Of a stretch of 64,000 nucleotides of DNA, positions 16,740 to 25,700 are shown piece by piece (within the stretch, counting starts at the first letter, position 1; every line of letters begins with the position of its first letter). The stretch is from contig NZ_CP089925.1 in NCBI RefSeq assembly GCF_021284745.1, forward strand, positions 2,665,001-2,729,000, given 5' to 3'. The notes beneath the pieces were generated by a model, which saw only the letters and a program-made list of their open reading frames with translations, ran no database searches and was not told the DNA's origin. The stretch comes from Lysobacter sp. KIS68-7. GTDB lineage: Bacteria > Pseudomonadota > Gammaproteobacteria > Xanthomonadales > Xanthomonadaceae. A program made the position numbers and the translations under genes.

Positions 16740-18028
16740 ACGAACAACTTTTCGATCCCGCCTGGGCGAACGCACAGGACGCAGCGGACCCGCTGCGCGA
16801 CTTCCGCAACCAGTTCCACATCCCGCTCCACGACGGTGCGCCGCAGGCGTACTTCTGCGGCAACTCGCTCGGGCTGCAGCCGAAGGGTGCGCGCGCGATG
16901 GTCGAGGAAGTGCTCGACAAGTGGGCGCGCGATGCGGTGGAAGGCCACTTTCTCGAACCCGCGCCGTGGATGCCTTACCACGCGCTCGTGCGTGAAGCGC
17001 TGGCCGGCGTGGTCGGTGCGCAGCCGCTGGAAGTCGTCGCGATGAATTCGCTGACGGCGAACCTGCACTTCATGCTCGTCAGCTTCTATCGCCCCACGCG
17101 CGAGCGGCCGGCGATCCTGATGGAAGCCGGCGCGTTCCCGTCGGATCGGCAGGCGCTGGAATCGCAGGTGCGCTTCCATGGTTTCGATCCCGCCACCGAC
17201 CTGATCGAACTCGCACCCGACGAAGCGGACGGCACGTTCTCGATGGCCGCGATCGAACGCGCCATCGCCGAACATGGCCCGCGTCTTGCCGCTGTCGTTT
17301 GGCCCGGCGTGCAGTACCGCACGGGCCAGGCTTTCGATCTGAAGGAAATCGCGCGCCTCGGCCATGCGGCCGGCGCAGTCGTCGGTTTCGACCTCGCGCA
17401 TGCCGTGGGCAACCTGCCGCTGCAACTGCACGACAGCGACGCCGACTTCGCCGTGTGGTGCCACTACAAGTACATGAACTCCGGTCCGGGCGCCGTTGCG
17501 GGCTGTTTCGTGCACCAGCGCCACGCGAAGACGAACCGCCCGCGCTTCGCCGGTTGGTGGGGCCACGACCAGGCCTCGCGTTTCCGCATGGAAGGGAATT
17601 TCGTGCCGACGCCGGGGGCCGATGGCTGGCAGTTGAGCAATCCGCCGATCCTCGGGCTTGCGCCGTTGCGTGCGTCGCTCGATCTGTTCGCCGGCGCGGG
17701 CATGGACAAGCTGCGCGCGCGTTCGCTGGAACTCACCGGCTATCTCGAACAACTGATCCGCGCGCGCTTGTCCGACACGCTGCAGATCGTGACGCCGCGC
17801 GAACCCGAACGTCGCGGTGCGCAGTTGTCGCTCCGCGTGCTGCAAGGGCGTGGCCTGATGGGTCGCGCCGCCGGCCGCGCCTTGTTCGAATTCCTCGCCA
17901 CGCGCGGCGTGCTCGGCGACTGGCGCGAACCCGACGTCATCCGCATCTCCCCCGCCCCGCTGTACAACACGCGCGCGGACATCCTGCGCTTCGCGAGCGA
18001 AGTCGCCGCGTGGCGGGACGGCGCATGA
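16736..18028 (+). CDS. kynU: Kynureninase
   Basis: 430 residues. A PLP enzyme that cleaves 3-hydroxykynurenine (or kynurenine) to 3-hydroxyanthranilate (or anthranilate) and alanine. Signatures seen in order are FCGNSLGLQPKGAR, MNSLTANLHFML, FDLAHAVGN and the PLP-lysine segment WCHYKYMNSGPG, followed by GWWGHDQASRFRM and LSNPPIL. Length and motif order are normal for KynU. It overlaps ACMSD by four bases upstream and kmo by four downstream, so the three are translated as one operon. Confidence 0.97.
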   Translation: MNEQLFDPAWANAQDAADPLRDFRNQFHIPLHDGAPQAYFCGNSLGLQPKGARAMVEEVLDKWARDAVEGHFLEPAPWMPYHALVREALAGVVGAQPLEVVAMNSLTANLHFMLVSFYRPTRERPAILMEAGAFPSDRQALESQVRFHGFDPATDLIELAPDEADGTFSMAAIERAIAEHGPRLAAVVWPGVQYRTGQAFDLKEIARLGHAAGAVVGFDLAHAVGNLPLQLHDSDADFAVWCHYKYMNSGPGAVAGCFVHQRHAKTNRPRFAGWWGHDQASRFRMEGNFVPTPGADGWQLSNPPILGLAPLRASLDLFAGAGMDKLRARSLELTGYLEQLIRARLSDTLQIVTPREPERRGAQLSLRVLQGRGLMGRAAGRALFEFLATRGVLGDWREPDVIRISPAPLYNTRADILRFASEVAAWRDGA

Positions 18029-19383
18029 GCGCGCGCCACCTCACCATCGTCGGCGCGGGTCTCGCCGGCGGCTTGCTCGCCACCTTGCTCGCACAGCGCG
18101 GTTGGTCGGTCGATGTCTTCGAACGCCGCGGCGATCCGCGCGTGCGCGGCTATGCCGGCGGCCGTTCGATCAACCTCGCGCTCGCCGAGCGCGGCCTGCA
18201 TGCCTTGCGTGCCGCGGGCGCGGACGGCGCGGTGCTGGACAAGGCCGTGATGATGCGCGGCCGCATGGTGCACGGCGCGGACGGCCAGCAGCAGTTGCTG
18301 CGCTACGGACGCGACGACTCCGAAGTCATCTGGTCGGTCAGTCGCGGCGAGCTCAACATCACCTTGCTCGATGCGGCGGAACGCGCGGGTGCGCGACTGC
18401 ATTTCGATCGTCGCCTGGACTACGTGGACTTCGACGCGCGCCGCGCGGGCTTCGTGGACGACAGCAGTGGCGCACGCACCGAGCACGACTTCACCGCCCT
18501 GCTCGGCGCCGACGGCGCGGGTTCGGCCTTGCGCACGGCGATGGCCGCGCACTCCGACCTGGGCGAGCGCACCGAACCGCTCGGCCACGGCTACAAGGAA
18601 CTCGAGATTCCGCCCGCACCCGATGGTGGCTTTCGCATCGAGCCCAATGCGCTGCACATCTGGCCGCGCGGCCACTACATGTGCATCGCGCTGCCGAACG
18701 ACGAGCGCACGTTCACCGTCACGCTCTTCCTGCCGACGGCGGGCGACCCGAGCTTCGAAACGATTCGCACCGGCGAGGACGCGCATACGTTCTTCACGCG
18801 CGACTTCACCGACGCGGTGCCGCTGATCCCTGACCTCGAACAGGATTTCGAACGCAACCCGATCGGCACGCTGTCCACCCTCTACCTCGAACGCTGGCAC
18901 CTGGACGATCGCGCCGTGCTGCTCGGTGACGCCGCGCACGCGATGGTGCCCTTCCACGGCCAGGGCATGAACTGCGCCTTCGAAGATTGCGTGGCGCTCG
19001 CCGATCATCTCGATCGCACGGAGGATCGCGCGTCGGCCTTCGCTGCCTTCGAACGCGAACGCCTGCCGAACGCGCGCGCCATCCAGGCGATGGCGCTGGA
19101 AAACTACCTGGAGATGCGTGCGCGCGTGGACGAGGAAGACTTCCTCCTGCAACGCGCGCTCGAGCGCGAGCTGGCCGAGCGCCATCCGGACCGCTTCGTC
19201 CCGCGCTACGCGATGGTCACCTTCCGCCGCCTGCCCTACGCCACCGCCTTCGAGCGCGGCCAGGTGCAACGCGCGCTGCTGGTGGAGGCCACGCGCGGGC
19301 GAGGTTCGCTCGACGGCATCGATCGCGCGTGGCTGGACGCCGAGGTCGCGCGCCGCCTCACCCCGCTCCCCGCGGGCCCCTGA
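18025..19383 (+). CDS. kmo: Kynurenine 3-monooxygenase
   Basis: 452 residues. FAD- and NADPH-dependent hydroxylase converting kynurenine to 3-hydroxykynurenine, the step before kynureninase. The FAD-binding GAGLAGG (residues 10-16) is followed by FERRGDPR, the flavin-monooxygenase motif VLLGDAAHAMVPFHGQGMN and the family's NYLEMRARV near the C-terminus. The ATGA overlap with kynU sets the start. The expected partners kynA (tryptophan 2,3-dioxygenase) and kynB (formamidase) are not in this window. Confidence 0.97.
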   Translation: MSARHLTIVGAGLAGGLLATLLAQRGWSVDVFERRGDPRVRGYAGGRSINLALAERGLHALRAAGADGAVLDKAVMMRGRMVHGADGQQQLLRYGRDDSEVIWSVSRGELNITLLDAAERAGARLHFDRRLDYVDFDARRAGFVDDSSGARTEHDFTALLGADGAGSALRTAMAAHSDLGERTEPLGHGYKELEIPPAPDGGFRIEPNALHIWPRGHYMCIALPNDERTFTVTLFLPTAGDPSFETIRTGEDAHTFFTRDFTDAVPLIPDLEQDFERNPIGTLSTLYLERWHLDDRAVLLGDAAHAMVPFHGQGMNCAFEDCVALADHLDRTEDRASAFAAFERERLPNARAIQAMALENYLEMRARVDEEDFLLQRALERELAERHPDRFVPRYAMVTFRRLPYATAFERGQVQRALLVEATRGRGSLDGIDRAWLDAEVARRLTPLPAGP

Positions 19384-19398
19384 GGCGCGCCCGCGTCC

Positions 19399-20844
19399 AT
19401 GCCGGCCAGCTTCCTCTTCTACGACCTGGAAACCTTCGGCGCGGATCCGCGCAGGACACGCATCGCGCAGTTCGCCGCGATGCGCACGGACGCCGACCTC
19501 AACGTGCTCGACGAGGCGATCAGTGTCTTCGTCAAGCCCGCCGACGACCTGCTGCCCTCGCCCGGCGCCACGCTGGTCACCGGCATCACGCCGCAGCACG
19601 CGCTGCGCGAAGGCATGAACGAAGCCAAGGCCTTCTCGCGCATCTTCGAGGAGATGGCGCGGCCGGAGACCTGCACGCTTGGCTACAACTCGCTGCGCTT
19701 CGACGACGAGTTCATGCGCTGCGGTTTCTTCCGCAATTTCCACGATCCCTACGAGCGCGAGTGGAAGAACGGCAACTCGCGCTGGGACCTGCTGGACGTG
19801 CTGCGCCTGGCGCACGCGCTGCGGCCGGAGGGGATCGAATGGCCGCTGCGCGATGACGGTGTCGCGTCCTTCCGCCTCGAACACCTCGCCGCCGCAAACG
19901 GCGTGCGCGAAGGCGATGCGCATGAAGCGCTCTCCGACGTGCGTGCCTTGCTCGGTTTGGCGCGCAAGCTGCGCGCTGCGCAACCGCGCCTGTGGGACTA
20001 CGCGCTGCGCCTGCGCGACAAGCGTTTCGTTGCGCAGATGCTCGACCCGGTGCGCATGATCCCGGTGCTGCACGTCTCGCAGCGCTATCCCGCGAGCCGC
20101 CTGTGCAGCGCGCCCGCGTTGCCGATCGCGCGGCATCCCCGCATCGACAGCCGCATGCTCGTCTTCGACCTGGAGCAGGATCCCGAAGCGCTGCTGACCT
20201 TGTCGCCCGAAGCGATCGCCGATCATCTCTACACGCCGACCGCCGACCTGCCCGAAGGCGCGGTGCGCGTCGCGCTGAAGGAGATCCACACCAATCGCTG
20301 TCCGTCGATCGTCGCCTGGGATCATCTGCGCGAACCGGACTTCGCACGCCTGGGCATCGATCGCGCCCGCGCCGAAGGCCATGCGCAACGCCTGCGCGAT
20401 GCGGGCCCTGCACTCGCGGAGAAAGTGCGGCAGGTGTTCGCCGCAACCTCGCGCGACCACGCGCCGAGCGATCCGGATGGTGCCATCTACGACGGCTTCC
20501 TCGACGAGGGCGACAAGCGCAAGTTCTCCACCGTGCGTTCGCTCCCCCCGTCGATGCTGGGGACGCACGATTTCGCGTTCCGCGACGCGCGCCTGCCCGA
20601 ACTGCTGTTCCGCTACCGCGCCCGCAACTGGCCGGACTCGCTCGACGCCGGGGAACGCGCCCGCTGGGACGACTACCGCCGCAGCCGCCTGGCGCGCGAT
20701 GCCGGCCTGTCGGAATACAGCTTCGACACCTACTTCGCCGAAATCGACGCCCTGCGCGCCGTGCACACAGAGCATGGTGCGAAACTCGCCCTCCTCGATG
20801 CGCTGGAGGACTGGGGCCGGCAACGCGCGGCCGAACTGGAATGA
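19399..20844 (+). CDS. sbcB: Exodeoxyribonuclease I
   Basis: 481 residues, the usual ExoI length. It degrades single-stranded DNA 3' to 5' in recombination and mismatch repair. The DnaQ-type exonuclease motifs are present: FLFYDLETFG (D9, E11), GYNSLRFDDEFMR and HEALSDVRALLGLA. They are followed by the ExoI-specific SH3-like and C-terminal helical regions (LKEIHTNRCPSIVAW, DEGDKRKFSTVR, LLFRYRARNWP). It starts 15 bases after kmo and may be co-transcribed with the kynurenine genes, although the functions are unrelated. Confidence 0.96.
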   Translation: MPASFLFYDLETFGADPRRTRIAQFAAMRTDADLNVLDEAISVFVKPADDLLPSPGATLVTGITPQHALREGMNEAKAFSRIFEEMARPETCTLGYNSLRFDDEFMRCGFFRNFHDPYEREWKNGNSRWDLLDVLRLAHALRPEGIEWPLRDDGVASFRLEHLAAANGVREGDAHEALSDVRALLGLARKLRAAQPRLWDYALRLRDKRFVAQMLDPVRMIPVLHVSQRYPASRLCSAPALPIARHPRIDSRMLVFDLEQDPEALLTLSPEAIADHLYTPTADLPEGAVRVALKEIHTNRCPSIVAWDHLREPDFARLGIDRARAEGHAQRLRDAGPALAEKVRQVFAATSRDHAPSDPDGAIYDGFLDEGDKRKFSTVRSLPPSMLGTHDFAFRDARLPELLFRYRARNWPDSLDAGERARWDDYRRSRLARDAGLSEYSFDTYFAEIDALRAVHTEHGAKLALLDALEDWGRQRAAELE

Positions 20845-20854
20845 GCATGCTGCG

Positions 20855-21541
20855 ATGAGCACGTACTTCACCGACAAGAGCTTCAAGTTCATGCGCAGCC
20901 TGGCGCGCCACAACGAGCGCACGTGGTTCAACGACCACAAGGCCGAGTACGACGAACACGTGCGCGCGCCCTTCCAGCGCCTGCTCACCGATCTGCAGCC
21001 GATCGTCGCGGAGATCAGCGAGCACTACCGCTCCGATCCGAAGCCCGTCGGCGGTTCGCTGTTCCGCATCCACCGCGACACGCGCTTCGCCAACGACAAG
21101 ACGCCGTACAAGACCTGGCAGGGCGCGCGCCTGCTGCATGCGCGCGGGCGGCAGCTGGAAGCGCCGTTGTTCTACGTGCAGCTGCAGCCGGGCAACTGCT
21201 TCATCGCCGCGGGCCTGTGGCATTCGCCGCCCGAGGTGCAGCGCCGCGTGCGCCAGTTCATCGTCGACAACCCGAGTGGCTGGAAGGCGGCGGCGCATGC
21301 GCCGGCGTTCCGCAAGCGTTTCGAACTCGACGACAGCGAGATGCTGGTGCGCGTGCCGAAGGGCTATCCGGACGACTTCCCTTACCTCGACGACCTGCGC
21401 CGCCGCAACTTCGTCGCCGAGCGCGCGATCGACGATGCGACCATGACCGGCCCGCGCCTGCGCCAGACCCTCGCCACCGACCTCGCCGCACTCGCGCCCT
21501 TCGTCGATTACCTGTGCGCCGCCCTCGACCTGGAGTTCTGA
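20855..21541 (+). CDS. DUF2461 family protein
   Basis: 228 residues, matching the DUF2461 (TIGR02453) family: FKFMRSLARHNERTWFNDHK, GSLFRIHRDTRFANDKTPYKT and GLWHSPPEVQRRVRQFI are conserved blocks. The family is widespread and mostly uncharacterised; no catalytic chemistry has been settled to my knowledge. The start is the ATG nearest the exonuclease stop, ten bases beyond it. Cytosolic, with no membrane segment. Confidence 0.85.
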   Translation: MSTYFTDKSFKFMRSLARHNERTWFNDHKAEYDEHVRAPFQRLLTDLQPIVAEISEHYRSDPKPVGGSLFRIHRDTRFANDKTPYKTWQGARLLHARGRQLEAPLFYVQLQPGNCFIAAGLWHSPPEVQRRVRQFIVDNPSGWKAAAHAPAFRKRFELDDSEMLVRVPKGYPDDFPYLDDLRRRNFVAERAIDDATMTGPRLRQTLATDLAALAPFVDYLCAALDLEF

Positions 21542-21543
21542 CG

Positions 21544-22134
21544 ATGCAGCCGCGCCAGTGGAAGACTTGGATCGCCCTCGTCGTCGTGCTGCTCCTGGCG
21601 CTCGGCGCCTACGTCGCCGCCGGTCCCTACATGACCATCCGCGCGATCCGCCATGCCGTGCAGGCGCAGGACACGGGCGAACTCGCCGAACAGGTCGACT
21701 TCCCTGCCCTGCGCGCGAGCCTGAAAGCGCAGCTGATCGACGAAATCGTGCGCAACGCGGGGCCCGACGTGCAGGCCAATGCCTTCGGTGCGGTGGCGCT
21801 GACGATGGCCACCGGTGTGGTGAACGGCGTCGTCGACGGCATGGTGAACCCGACGGGCTTGTCCGCGGTGATGGAAGGCCGTCGCTTGTGGCGCAACGCG
21901 GGCGAGAGCTTCTCGCGCCCACCGGTCGACGCGCAGGGCAATCCGACCCCGCAGGCCACGCCGCCCGAACCGCTGCACGATGCCGTGATGCGTTACGAAT
22001 CCGCTTCGCGCTTCACCGCGACCATCCATGACGAGCATGGCAAGCCGATCGTGTTCGTGCTGCGTCGTACCGGATTGCGCTGGCGCCTGGCCGACATCCG
22101 CCTGCCGCTGCACGACGAACCCGCGCCGCGCTAG
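21544..22134 (+). CDS. DUF2939 family membrane-anchored protein
   Basis: 196 residues, beginning two bases after the previous stop. One N-terminal transmembrane segment (WIALVVVLLLALGAYVAAG) is followed by the DUF2939 hallmark (YMTIRAIRHAVQAQDTGELAEQVDFPALRASLKAQL). The rest (RYESASRFTATI, VLRRTGLRWRLADIRLP) is a mixed alpha/beta periplasmic part. Function unknown; widespread in Xanthomonadaceae. Convergent with the outer-membrane protein gene, with the two stops only four bases apart in overlap. Confidence 0.83.
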   Translation: MQPRQWKTWIALVVVLLLALGAYVAAGPYMTIRAIRHAVQAQDTGELAEQVDFPALRASLKAQLIDEIVRNAGPDVQANAFGAVALTMATGVVNGVVDGMVNPTGLSAVMEGRRLWRNAGESFSRPPVDAQGNPTPQATPPEPLHDAVMRYESASRFTATIHDEHGKPIVFVLRRTGLRWRLADIRLPLHDEPAPR

Positions 22135-23318
22135 AAGTACCAGCGCACTGCCACCTGCACCTGCGTGTCGATCTGCTTCGACGGGAGCCCTGCGAACACG
22201 CGCTGCTCCGAGGAACTGTCGATGCGCAGCACCTCACCGATCACGCGCACGTGGTCGCGGGGCCGCCAATTGAGTGCCGCGGTCAGCGCGTTGCCGTGTT
22301 CCCTGAGGGAATCGGCGGTCTGGAACAGGTCGATGCGCAGCACGGGCTGCCACGCTTCGAAGGTGCGTGCGAGCAACACGTAGCCCGCGTTGAACTCGGT
22401 ATCGAATTCCATCCCGCCCGGCGCAATGGTCGTCGTGCCGGACATGGCCTGCGCCGCGACTTCCCATTCGTCGAAGCGATGCGTCAGGCCGCCGCTCCAG
22501 AAGCGGGTGTGCCAGCCATATACGTCGCGCCCCGCGTAGTCGGTGTCGAGGCTGGCATCGGTGCGATTGTCGTAATACAGCAGGCGGGCGCGCCCCGCGC
22601 TCGATTCGCGCCCGACCGCGACATAGACCCCGAGCGCGTCGTCGATTTCCACGAAGGGCTTGAACAGCATCGGCACCGGCGCGCCCAACATCGCAGCGTA
22701 GGCATCGGGCTCGCGCAGCGAGGTCTCCAGGCCCGAGGTGAGATCGCCCATCGCCCAGCCGCGCGAGGAGAGCAACTCGCCCGCCGGATCGTTGCGCGTG
22801 AACAACGCCGCCCGGACGTCCCACGTCGCGTTGTCGCCGCGATGTTCGATACGCGCTTCGCCGCCGAACGTGCGCAGCTCCTCGCCGACCCAGCTGTCGA
22901 TGGCCGAGGGCGTGATCGTCCATGCACTCGTCCAGCCGACGCCGTCGTTTTCCATCGAGATCGGTGCGAAGAACATGCCGGCGGTGAAGGAGGCGCGCCA
23001 CGGCGTCGTCGACACGGGCCGGTAGCGCACCCAGGCATCGAGCAGATCCACGTTCTGGCGTTGGTCGGGGACGGCCTGCGCGGACGCGGACAGCAGCAGC
23101 GTCGGCGTCGCCTGCCAGTCGACGGCGATCGCGGCATTGCCGCCGAGGTCGGAATCGCCATCGCCGAAGCGCGTTTTGCCGAGGCCGCCCTCGCGCCACG
23201 CCGTTTCGTCCGCACCGGATGCCGCACGCGCTTCGAGGAATCCACGCACTTCGAACGACTGTGCCTGCGCAGCCACGCTGGCCAGCAGGAGGCAGGCACA
23301 CGCGAGCGGCGTGCGCAT
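22131..23318 (-). CDS. Outer-membrane beta-barrel (porin-like) protein
   Basis: 395 residues. A signal peptide (MRTPLACACLLLASVAAQAQ) is followed by alternating amphipathic strands (AAIAVDWQATPTLLLSASA, YVLLARTFEAWQPVLRIDL) and a terminal WYF, the BAM recognition ending of outer-membrane barrels. The start ATG overlaps the stop of the GGDEF-EAL gene (TGATG), so translation is coupled. No porin subfamily is recognised; it may be a substrate-specific channel. As third gene of the operon it presumably works with the cupredoxin-like and c-di-GMP proteins. Confidence 0.78.
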   Translation of the reverse strand: MRTPLACACLLLASVAAQAQSFEVRGFLEARAASGADETAWREGGLGKTRFGDGDSDLGGNAAIAVDWQATPTLLLSASAQAVPDQRQNVDLLDAWVRYRPVSTTPWRASFTAGMFFAPISMENDGVGWTSAWTITPSAIDSWVGEELRTFGGEARIEHRGDNATWDVRAALFTRNDPAGELLSSRGWAMGDLTSGLETSLREPDAYAAMLGAPVPMLFKPFVEIDDALGVYVAVGRESSAGRARLLYYDNRTDASLDTDYAGRDVYGWHTRFWSGGLTHRFDEWEVAAQAMSGTTTIAPGGMEFDTEFNAGYVLLARTFEAWQPVLRIDLFQTADSLREHGNALTAALNWRPRDHVRVIGEVLRIDSSSEQRVFAGLPSKQIDTQVQVAVRWYF

Positions 23319-25693
23319 CAAGCGTCCACCCCCGCGGCCACGCGGTGGCTTGTCGCGAAGGCGAGGAAGGCATCGGCCGAGAGCGGACGCGCCACGTGGT
23401 ACCCCTGCGCGTGGTCGCAGCCCAGTTCGTGCAGGATCTCCATCGCACGCGCATCCTCCACGCCTTCGGCCGTCACGCGATAGCCGAGGTGGTGGCCGAG
23501 GTCGATGAGCGAACGCACGATCGCGCGGTCTTCGCGCGAGTCGGCCAGGTGCGCGATGAACGTGCGGTCGATCTTGAGTTCGCGCACCGGCAGGCGCCGC
23601 AGGTAGGCGAACGAGGACTGGCCCACGCCGAAGTCGTCGATCGCCAGTTCGATGCCCTGCTCCGCCAGGCGGCGCAGCACCGAGATCGCGGTGTCGGGCT
23701 TGCCCATGATCGCGCTCTCGGTGATCTCCAGCACGATGCGCTTGGGCGACACACCATGCGCCGCGAGTTCCCCGGCGACGCGGCGGGGCAGCTCCACGTC
23801 GTCGAGGTCGCGCGCGGAGACGTTCATTGCAATGCGCAGGTCCTGCCCCATCGCCTGCCAGCGCGCGGCCTGTTCGATGCCGGCACCGAGCACCCAGCGC
23901 GTGAGGCGGCGGATGTTGCCGGTTTCCTCGGCCAGCGCGATGAAGGCTTCGGGCGCGAGCGGGCCGGCGACGGGATGGCGCCAGCGCAGCAGGCCTTCCG
24001 CGCCGTCGATGCGACCGCTGGGGAGATGCAGCTTGGGTTGGTAGACGAGTTCCAGGCCACTCGCGTCCGCACCCTTCTCCAGCGCGTGGCGCAGGTCGCC
24101 CATCAAGGACAGGCGTTCGGGTCGGTGCGGGTCGGTGGCGGCGTCGTAGACGGCCACCGGTTCTTCGGTGCCGATCGCGCCGATCAACGCGACCTCCGCG
24201 CGACGCAACAGCGCACTCGCTTCCGCGCCATGCATCGGCGACAGCGCGATGCCGACGGCGGGTGCGAGGTCGAGCGTGAACTCCGCTTCGCGATACGGCT
24301 CCGACAAGGCTTCCACGAAACGCAGCGCCATGCGCACCGCTTCGCTGCGCGTGGCCGAAGGCAGGAACACGGAGAACTCGTCGTCGGTGGCGCGCGCGAT
24401 GAACCCGTCGCCCGCGATCGGCGCCAGCCGCGCGGCGGCATCGCGCATCAGCCGATCGCTGACCACGTGGCCCATCGTGTTGATGATCTCCGGCAGCCGC
24501 GCCAGGCCGATCATCAGCAGCGCGGCGCGCGCGGACGCGTCGACTTCCAATGCCTGCTGCAGCGAGGCCTCGGCCGCCATGCGGTTCGGCAAGCCGGTGA
24601 CGAGGTCGTGCCCGGCCTGGTGGCGGATGCGCGCTTCGCGTTCGCGCAGCGCATGCACCATGTGGGAGAACGCGCCGGCCAGTTGTCCGATTTCGTCGCG
24701 CCGTTCGCGCATCGGGGGCACTGCGTCGTCGCCCTCGGCGATGCGGCGGGCCGCATCGGCGAGCGCTTCCACCGGGCGCGAAACGCTGCGCGCGATGAAC
24801 CATGCGCCGAACAGGCCCGCGAGCAGGCCGAGTCCGAGCAACGCGGCCCACGCTGCGCCGACGGCGCGATACGGCTGCAAGGCCGCATCCACCGAGTATC
24901 CGAGCACCGCCGCGACCGGCGCGCTCTGGCGCGAACGCGAGAGATCGACCGCCTGCGCCACGTATTCGCGACCGTCGACTTCAAGCAACGCGGGTTCCGC
25001 GGGCAAGCGCGTGCCGTGTCCCACCGCCAGCGCCGGCGCGAGCTGCACGCGATCGTCCGTCAGCGCCTCGCTCGCGCCCTGCGCGAGGATGCGCCACTGG
25101 CCGTCGGCCGACAGCGTGGCAAGTTCGATGCGCTTGGGCAGCGCGGACTGTTCCTGCAAGCGCGTGAGCAGGCGATCGTCGACGGGGATCGCCGCGGCGA
25201 TGAAGCCGACCAGGTCCGGTGCCGACACCGGCACCACGACCACCCAGAATGCACGGCCATCCCAGGCCGCGATCGCGGAGGCGGGTTGTTCGTAGGCGCG
25301 CGCGACCAGGTCGTCGAACGGGAAGGCCGCGCCCGCACGGAAGCGCCCGGCCGTGTCGGCTTCCACCCGCCCGTCGACGTCCACCAGCAACATGCGCGTG
25401 GCCCCGACACGGCGGCCGTGGTTGCGAAGCGCGGACAACAAGGTGGCCTGGTCGTGTTGCGCGATGGCCGAACGCAACGCGTAGTCGAGCGCCAGCACCT
25501 GCACGCTTCCGGCCACGCGCGTGGACAAATCGTCGAGCTGGCGCGCGAACCCGCGCACCGCCACGTCCAGTTGCCGTTGCCCTTCGCCGATCAGTGCATG
25601 CCGCGTCACGCGATACACCATCACCGCCGTCAGCCCCTGCACCAGCACCAGGGCGGCGACGAAGAAGGAGGCGAGGCGGAGGCGGAAATTCAT
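23318..25693 (-). CDS. Membrane sensor with degenerate GGDEF and intact EAL domain
   Basis: 791 residues. A TM helix (LASFFVAALVLVQGLTAVMV) leads into a periplasmic sensor of about 250 residues of Cache type. A second TM (AAWAALLGLGLLAGLFGAWFI) and a HAMP linker (RSVSRPVEALADAARRIAEGD) follow. The GGDEF active site has become ATDDEF and should not make c-di-GMP. The EAL domain retains its catalytic set (EGLLRW, NVSARDLD, EITESAIM, DDFGVGQSS, LKIDRTFI, AEGVED, DHAQGYHVARP), so c-di-GMP hydrolysis is expected. It starts seven bases after the cupredoxin-like gene, so a periplasmic cue linked to that protein is plausible. Confidence 0.92.
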   Translation of the reverse strand: MNFRLRLASFFVAALVLVQGLTAVMVYRVTRHALIGEGQRQLDVAVRGFARQLDDLSTRVAGSVQVLALDYALRSAIAQHDQATLLSALRNHGRRVGATRMLLVDVDGRVEADTAGRFRAGAAFPFDDLVARAYEQPASAIAAWDGRAFWVVVVPVSAPDLVGFIAAAIPVDDRLLTRLQEQSALPKRIELATLSADGQWRILAQGASEALTDDRVQLAPALAVGHGTRLPAEPALLEVDGREYVAQAVDLSRSRQSAPVAAVLGYSVDAALQPYRAVGAAWAALLGLGLLAGLFGAWFIARSVSRPVEALADAARRIAEGDDAVPPMRERRDEIGQLAGAFSHMVHALREREARIRHQAGHDLVTGLPNRMAAEASLQQALEVDASARAALLMIGLARLPEIINTMGHVVSDRLMRDAAARLAPIAGDGFIARATDDEFSVFLPSATRSEAVRMALRFVEALSEPYREAEFTLDLAPAVGIALSPMHGAEASALLRRAEVALIGAIGTEEPVAVYDAATDPHRPERLSLMGDLRHALEKGADASGLELVYQPKLHLPSGRIDGAEGLLRWRHPVAGPLAPEAFIALAEETGNIRRLTRWVLGAGIEQAARWQAMGQDLRIAMNVSARDLDDVELPRRVAGELAAHGVSPKRIVLEITESAIMGKPDTAISVLRRLAEQGIELAIDDFGVGQSSFAYLRRLPVRELKIDRTFIAHLADSREDRAIVRSLIDLGHHLGYRVTAEGVEDARAMEILHELGCDHAQGYHVARPLSADAFLAFATSHRVAAGVDA

Positions 25694-25700
25694 GCGGGCA

